Shown: piece after piece, positions 21,151-30,100 of the stretch
How positions within the stretch are numbered: position 1 is the first letter of the stretch
Layout: each line of letters opens with the position of its first letter
NCBI RefSeq assembly: GCF_918797505.1
Contig: NC_092801.1
Span: 31,448,487-31,512,486 of the forward strand
Length of the DNA stretch: 64,000 nt
Reading direction: 5' to 3'
DNA from: Bemisia tabaci
Lineage: Eukaryota; Arthropoda; Insecta; Hemiptera; Aleyrodidae
Translations under genes and position numbers: made by a program
Notes under the pieces: generated by a model
Told to the model about the DNA's origin: nothing
Seen by the model: only the letters and a program-made list of their open reading frames with translations
Database searches by the model: none

Positions 21151-24100
21151 CTGCAACATACATCATATCTGAATTGAGTGGTATTTAAATTGAAAATGAG
21201 CTTCAAGCCCTCTACTTCGTAGTGTTGAAGGAGAAAGCATTCTTGCGCCTATCGCTTGAAAAATGCAGGACTGTCTATGGACGGTCGTAAGTTCTCCATA
21301 TTCATCTACAATGTTGGAGAAAAATGGGCCTGTTCTACCCTGCTAAGGGGAAACGCCGTAGGAACATTTAAGGGTTGCTAAATGTCTCCCGGTGAAACAT
21401 GTAATATTCAGACCTAGTATAGTATGTCCTCATTGCAAAATTTAATCATTTTCAGGACTAAACAAATGAATTTAAGTCGCATTACAATCCGAGAATTTTG
21501 AGCACTGAATAGTGAATATGGCAGACTAAAATCGGACTACATAATTTCATTTTACAATAAATAACCTACTTTTCATGACTAATTTTAGAAACACATGAGT
21601 TAGAAACATGAAATTTTGACATGTCATATGACTTTAGCTTTCTTGTGCAGCTAAGTGCCTTTATAGATGAGCCAAAAATGGCATTTTCTTTTTGCTGAAC
21701 CTAGTCCAATTTTAAGTCACTTTTTTGCGAAGCATACTCCTCGAAATTTGTACTTCAAATCGACGTTATCTCAGTTTAGTTTGATATTTTTGGGCGTTTC
21801 AGTGCCATAATTCTCGCAGTACACTCCGTCATGCTCCAGTACCTATTCTTTATTTCAATCTGTGGGCAAAGGTTCCTTCTCTGGTAGACTGTTACAATTG
21901 TCAAATATATATTATTTTAACACCATTTCAGTCATAAGATTGCATACCTGAATGCCCCATTTTTGGTCGAGCTATTCCGGACGATCCATGCATCTGAAAC
22001 CAAAATGGAAAGTACTCGCATTTTACTTAGACCTTATGTAAGTTCGATGAAGATGTGTATAAAAAATGAGGGATGTTTTTTCTCTTCGACCTTCCCTCTT
22101 TTTCTGCTGGATTTATTGAGGGAACACACATTTTTGTGTCCTACACTTGCAATGCTTTTCCATGGCGCTTAGTTCCGTTTGACAGAACGCGCTATCCGGG
22201 ATTCTGAAATCTTCAAAAGGAACTCAATTTGGCGCTTAGTTCCGTTAACAGAAATACGTCCATTTAGCATAAATACGTCCAACTTTAAAGTTGATCCCTC
22301 TTTTTTCACAGATTTTATGTATGTTTGAGCATTTATGCATCGTTAAGACATTCGGAGGAATAATTCTAACGGTTTTCCTTCAATTTCCTGCTTGGTTTTT
22401 CATGGGTGAAAATAATTTCGATTTATTCCATTAATTCCAAGTTTTGTAAAATAATGTTAGCGAGGTAAGACAAAAGTGATTAAAATGAGACGAAATAAGG
22501 TTGGGGTTACCTTTGTAATGGCCAACGATAACAACGCTATGGTCAAGTTTAGCCGGATTATTGCTGCAATGAGGTACATCAAAAACTCCAGAAACATAGT
22601 GCTGAAACGAAAAATAACGGTTTTAACGCAAACACTGATGTAATGAATTTAGAAATTATTAGCATCCAATGAACCAAACAATACACTAAGATGAAAAACG
22701 TTGCTGCCATCCGGGAAACAAGTCTCAAAAAGGTGATAAGGAACGTAAAAATAAAAGAAAAGTATGAATAAACCTCTTATTTAAAACCTCTATGTTCAGA
22801 GAGTAGGATTTCTGATCATTTATGTATCTACAATTTTCTGACTCATATCCCGTGATTTAGCATCGCTTTTCATTGTGATGTAATGAATATGATTGGTTCA
22901 AATAATCACCCTCTGTGGTGAGATATCATGAAAAACTGAAGTTGTAATCACACGAATGCGCCTGAAAATAATATTTCTGTCGTATATAGGCGTTAGCGAG
23001 GCACTTTTAGACCCAAAACTGTTTCTCCCTAAACTCTAAGCTTATTCCCTCTTTTCATAGTTGTACCTTTTACTCAGAGGCTTTTTTGTTTTATTGATGT
23101 TTTATGACTCAGAGAGGCTGAAAAGCCAATTTTTTTTCGAAGCTTCTGATATAAAATTCACTAATAGTTACGTTTACTTTTTTGAAGCGAAAATCGTCTT
23201 TGGGTGCATTTTCATTGTCTGTTTGGGGGAGCGGAAAAACTGTAGAAAGTTAGTGTGTTTTTTAAAATAAAGTCACCATTTTTGCTCTTTTCATGCACAA
23301 ACAAAGACCTTACATGTCCAAAAACTACTCCTGAAAACTTTTGACGGACTCAAGTGCATTCATTCGGTACTTTCTTCCTTGCAAAATTTGACTTTTTTTT
23401 TACATGTTACCTTGATCGACTTTAACTATGTCACCAACCGAGCAATGAAAGTTGCCTAGCAAACAGATTGAAGCCGTTTGGAAGCATCTGAACTCATCAT
23501 ATTTCGCAAAATTTGTATCGGCCAATTATTGGCAACATTAATGGAGATGTTGCATGTGTGAGGAATTTACGATTTGTCTGTTGATTCTTATGTAAAAGTT
23601 CGTGAGAAACACGATGGTGCCACTGGTTTTCTCTGAAATCATCTCCCAAGCTCAAAAAAAAGCTCTCAAGTTGAGACCAAAATGGAGGTTATATCCCACG
23701 CTATCCTGAGAGTCCACCTCTACATCAAAACAAACTCTCCATGCAAAGATAGGGAGCAAATACATTGACAAGGCTGCCACTTTATTTGGGGACTCTAATT
23801 CTGAAAACACGGCATCACTGCTAATGTATTTGCTCCCTATCTTTGCATGAAGAATTTGTCTTGATGTGGAGGTGGACTCTCAGGATAGCGTGGGATATCC
23901 CCGGCCATTTTGGCCTCAACTTGAGAGCTTTTTTTGAGCTTGGGAGTTGATTTCAGAAAAAACCAGTGGCACCATCGTGTTTCTCACGAACTTTTACATA
24001 AGAATCAACAGACAAATCGTAAATTCCTCACACATGCAACATCTCCATTAATGTTGCCAATAATTGGCCGATACAAATTTTGCGAAATATGATGAGTTCA

Positions 24101-27100
24101 GATGCTTCCAAACGGCTTCATCTGTTTGCTAGGCAACTTTCATTGCTCGGTTGGTGAAATAGTTAAAGTCGATCAAGGTAACATGTAAAAAAAAAGTCAA
24201 ATTTTGTGTGTCAAGTGTTTCTCGTGAACTTTTACATAATAATCAATAGTCAAATCACAAATTCCTCACACATGCAACATCTCCATTAGGAACCAAAATT
24301 CCTTGCACAGTTTAAAAGCAACGTATGTATCCTTAGTTTCCCAATAGACATATGTGTTTTTACGGTCCAATTCTTACTTGGAATTCCTTTGGAGCGTGCA
24401 TGTTCGTTGGGATCGGAGTGTGCTTCAAATATGTTGTCAGAGACTCCTCGCCGACTAAATCGTAACTCGCGATTCTGGCCCACGCTCGAATGTGAGACTT
24501 ACACTCTCCATCCGTTGCTTCGTAAGGATACGCTTCGGAGGTTGGCAGTCCATGATATCTAATGTAATGCAGAGCATATTCCAAGTTCCCACCACTACAA
24601 CCAGAGTTAGCAACGCAGTCAAGCAATGCTGTCGACATTTCCAAACTTTTATGAATTAATGGAATTTGGACCGAGTTTAAGGTGATTCGATGGACGCTAT
24701 ATTTTGCGTCAGAACGGCATGCGATCTTTGGAAAAAAAGCACATTGGATCTAGAGTCTAGACTCTTGAAAACATTGACAAGAAAGAGGACTCTTAATTCA
24801 ATCAGATGTAAGCTTAAATCAAAAGGAAATCCGCTCAAATTAAGAGGCTTGGTTCTTGATTTAAGCTTGAATCTGATTGAATCAAGGGTATTTTTTCTTT
24901 CCGATGTTTTTAAGAGTCTCGACTCTAGATCCAATGTGTTTTTTTTCCAAGTGATGTTTTTAGTTCCATTTTTTCAGACAGGTAGCAGTTACATTTCTCG
25001 TATTTTGAGATCGAAATTCTGTTAACAGGAGAATAATGAATTCACGTACCAATTTTGACACAGAAATTCAACGTGATGAAGGCGTGATTTTTCTAGAGGC
25101 AATATATCGCATTCGATACGGATATCGAAACTGCGCTCGAATACGATATGTTTCCTCTTAAAAAACCACGCCTCGATTACGTCGAATTTGTTGGTCAAAA
25201 TTGGTACTTGAATTCTCTGGAACAGAATTGCCATCTCGAAATTTGAGACAAATGACAAGTAGCTAAAAAAATGAAACTAATCAATGCGATGTATCGCATG
25301 TCGTTTTGACACAAAATATAGCGTCCACCGAATCACCTTAACAGGCAGGATCTGAGTTACACTCAGGTTGAATTGAGCAAAAAAAATAAATTTGAAAATT
25401 TTGAAAGTAAGAAATTGTCTTACTAAAAACTTAGCCCAAGATAAACCCAAGAAGCACCAAAAAGGCTCAAGAGGCCTCAACTAGAAATGTTTCCATTGTC
25501 TGGGAGTCGCGTCTCCCGCGATGATGGCCTGCACGGAAAAAAAAGGACCGTCATTTTAATCGTCGCGACTGTTAAGGGAACAGCCCTTGGCTGTTAAAAA
25601 ACGGCACAGCATCCTGGTTATTAAAATAACATTACCTTTGTCTGTTATTATAACAGGCGCTTTGCTGTCACATTGACAGTACATATATGTAACAATGACA
25701 GCAAAATCTGCTCAACCTACATCAAATAGTATGTTACACTGACAGCGCAGCTGCTGGCGTAAACGCCGGTTCCCCATCAGATTGACGTTCACGCTGCTTT
25801 CGATTTAACAGCGGCCGCTGCTGTCGAAAAAGCAGCGTCGCTGTTTTCATGACAGCCGGTTCGTCTTTGAATTTAAATCCACGTTGCTGTCGATGTAGCA
25901 GCGCTGCTGCTCATGTAAACGCAAATTAGCTTTTGAATTTTCATTCACACTGCTGTTAATGTGGCAGACACGATGCCAAGCAGCTGTAAAAAACCATGGT
26001 CATACTTACATGCTTATGTAAATAGCTGATAATTGCTTAACTGGTTTCAAGTAAATGATACAAAAACCGTAGATAATATTCCGGTCAAAGTAACATTTAC
26101 AGACTAAATCAGTTTCACAATGAGTTAATTCACAAACATTTTAACAGTTTAAATGCACAATAACACTACATTAAGTATACATCTTTGCAGTTCTCGGTTG
26201 GGCAGAATTGATCATGGCCTAGGGGTCGGCAACAAATTATGTGAGGTACATTTTAAACCCTTCCTCTCCACAGATTATTTTCGTTTTTCCAAATAACCCA
26301 ACTTATCACTCGCGGCCTGGACAGATATTGCACATACACTGTATTACACATTGAAACACTTTACGTCATTAAGACAATGTAACGGTGTCACGTTGGCGTC
26401 ATCAATAAAAAACAACGTAAGAACCAAACAGCCGATCGTGCTCATGAATTAAAAACACCAAAAATGTATTATAAAAGAGTTCAAAAAATTCTACCAAGAT
26501 TAGGATTTGCTAAATTATAACTTCAATTCATTTCAAAACAGCCTAAATTTCTTTAAACCAAAAAAAGGAAAAAATCACACAATGGAATTAGGATTCTGCA
26601 AAAACCCATCGGAAAGTATCGGAGACAGGGCTGATGGTATAATCTACAGGAAACGAAATAAAAAGCGTGCCTGCATATAAATATGTAAGGCACGCTAAAA
26701 ATAATAATTGGATGCACTGGACGCAAACCTAATTGATTTGAGAGTGCGTGTAACGTCAAAGGTGAAGTTGAAACCAAAAAACGCAAATATATAGCAGAAG
26801 AAATTCCGAGTTGAGTGGATTCATAATGATGCCTTACAAAATGACGTCTGCCCGCAACTGATTCCAGTGTGCCCAAATTTGATTATATCGTAAGAGTTAC
26901 TTTCCTACGGAGCTACTAATTTTGCAGATCGCGCACTGAGTATCAAAACTAATCACTTTCTTCGCCAAAATTCACTCGCACACACAATTTGAGCACGATT
27001 TCGAAACGCAAACGCAAGACTTCTCCGACTCAAAACCACTGACTGTTGAGCAAACGAAATCCCTTTAAACAGTGATATGGCCGCCTCAGCGAACAGACTG

Positions 27101-30100
27101 GACTGGACTGGAATGCGCATACAACGCCGAGGGAAGAAACAGCCGTTAGAGTTCTAAGAATTTCCCTGACCGGGCCCTTTGTCAGATCGGCGCGCAAGCG
27201 CAACCCTCGAGAAGGAGGGTGGACAGTGGTGACTGGAGGGTAAGGAGAGGTTTTCTGCGTCACCACTCGCAGCGGGGCGATCGACGACTGTTCATAACTG
27301 CGCATGCGCGCTGCGCCGATCGCGCGGGACTGGCTGGGATGGGATGCTCCGTGCAACGGTCAGGATTTTACCGTCAACCCGCTGTTAAATGAGCATTCGA
27401 AAGGGCTGCTATTTCGACACCCTCGCTGTTGCTTTAGCAGATTATTTGTGCGAATTTAACGGCCTTCAAAACATTAGACCTACACGACACGACACACCTA
27501 CACGAATGTAAATTTAAAATCCAAACGAATGTCAAAATAACGTGTGGACTGTAAAATCAAAAGTCAATGACAGTCATTCCAAAAGCTTCAGGAACTGTTG
27601 ATTTAATGAACCGCACTGATGTTAACTCAGCAGTCGTGTGATGATGGAATAACATACAGAATGTTATTTCAAAAGCATTAATAAGATGTTGAGCTAACAG
27701 ATTTGCACACTTTTGTTTCAACATACTTAAAATGTTCAATTAACAGTCACGACAACTAAAAGAACAGAGAAACGTCAAACAAATTTAACATTCAATGCGA
27801 CTGTTAAAATGACAGGTCTTTTTTTTCCGTGTGTGTATGATGGAAAAATCTGGCAACATTGAAATGTAGTTACGTTCTGTCGTGAGAAAAACAACGAATT
27901 GTGAAATAAAATGAACGATCCGTCGCACGGTAGATCAAGTCAATGAGAGAGGTCGGACATGAAATTTTTGATCAATGCAAATTTTGATGTTTATTCTATC
28001 ACATTTTAAGTTTCGAGGGGTGCTTTTAGTACACTGAAAAAATCAGTAGAACTTACCATTCCTTCACGCTGTATTTCACACAGCGTCAATTCCGAGTCAA
28101 TTCTGCCAGAAGAAAGGTAAACGTTTCTATATACTGGTACAGGTAACAATTCCTCTGGCAGAATAGTCTTGAAGATTAGTAGGATTTACCATTCCTTCAC
28201 GCTGTGTGAAATACAGCGTGAAGAAATGGTAAATTCTACCAATCTTTTTTTTCAGTGTACGCAGATTACGCGCTGAAGAGCGGATTTCAGACTTTTTTGT
28301 TGTGCCCCACGTGATTTTTGAGCGGATTTACTCCTTAAGTATACATTTAATTGGCTGTACCTCTTGCGTGCAACAGATCCATTATCCATATAAAAAACAG
28401 TCAAGTACACAAATGAGGATGTTGATGATTTGAGTGAGAGTGGCATAGCGCCAAATTAGTCTTTCTACAGTGAAGGTAAGGGTGGTTTCACGATAACTGA
28501 AATGGTTTTGTCGCCGTAACAGACAACACATTTTTTGGTCATATTTTTAGTAGAAATGATAATCACTCGAATTTGTTTGAATTAATCTTCAAAGGGTTGC
28601 GTATTGTATTGTAACGCTTTCTTATCATTTATTGCTCTACTTCTCAATTAATATTATGTAAATTCCGAAAATGTGCTGTCTGTCACGCGGTAAAAAGTCA
28701 GCGTAACAGACAGCACATTTTCGGCCATTTATATATTAAAATTGAAAAGTAGATCGAGCGATAAATCATTGAAAAGCGTTATAATACACGTAACCGTAAG
28801 GAATGGCACATTCCACCAATCTTTTTTTTCAGTGTTGAATATTTCACGAAGAAACCAATGAGCCTACTTTTAGAGCCTCAACGTTTGTATGAACGAAATT
28901 ATACGGTTTTAAAGTTTCCAAATTTTGTGCGACCTCTCTCATTGACTCGATCCACCTTGCGCGGTATGTCACGTTTCTTAGTGCGACTCACCTTGTTTTG
29001 AGAGCGGGACAATTTTGCATCGCGACCTTGCCAACTCGATAGCTATGGCATCTGCAGCTGCAAATGCCCAACATGCCTTGCATTCTCTTCCCGGTAGGTT
29101 CTGCAAACAAAGTTAAGAAAGAAAGGGTTCATAACTTCGCGGGAAGAAAGCTAGGTACGAATTCCGTTAGTTCCAGAGACAACTCAACTGTAATTCCTAA
29201 AAGCGCTCATGGGTACCATTAACAGACAGGAAAGTTTTATACTTTTAGCCAAAAGGGATTTTTGGGAGAGGGGGTTACTAAAAGGCATCGCGCCGATAGC
29301 ACTCTTTACTCTCGGAAAATTTTTGGTTGAATTGAGTTTTTTCCGCTTTTAGAATTTTTTTTTCGGAATCATGGAGAATTCGCACAAAAATTTTTTGTTA
29401 CTTTGTCTGAAAGTGCTAATTTTGTGTGAAGAGCTAATCTCGCATAATTTTTTAACTTTTTCTGATGTGGGAAATACTATAAAAATCGATTTACTAGTGA
29501 AAATGAACCTCCTAATGACGTCATCTGGCGGCAATCCCTATTTAGTCGCATGTAATTTAGCAGCTTAGGTTACTTCGTCATATCTCCTCCAAAATGGTTC
29601 AATTTATGAACCATGGGTATCTTCGCGTTACGTTCACTTAGTAGTTTCCACTTCAACAGGAAATTCATCAAATTTTAGCCACCTGTAAATTCTCCATTAT
29701 ACACGGAGAAAAAAAATTCGTGCGTAGGACCCGAAGTTTAGGTCATATGGATCTCTGAATTTTCGGATTGAGCATCTGAACACTTTAGGTCCAGCTGCTG
29801 AGGTTTGGATCACACATCTGAAACTTCAGTTCATACATCTGAAGTACTTCGGTTTTCACATCCGAAAAACTTCGGTTTCACATCCGAAAAACTTCAGTTT
29901 TCACATCCGAAAAACTTCGGTTCTCATATCTGAAGTACTTCAGATGTAAGAATTGAAGTTTCAGATGTGTGATCCGAACCTCGACAGCTAGACCTAAAGT
30001 GTGCAGATGCTCAATCCAAAAACTTCAGAGATCCATATGACCTAAACTTCGGGTCCCACGCACGAAAATTTTTTCTCCGTGTAAGCTTTTAAAGTTTCCA

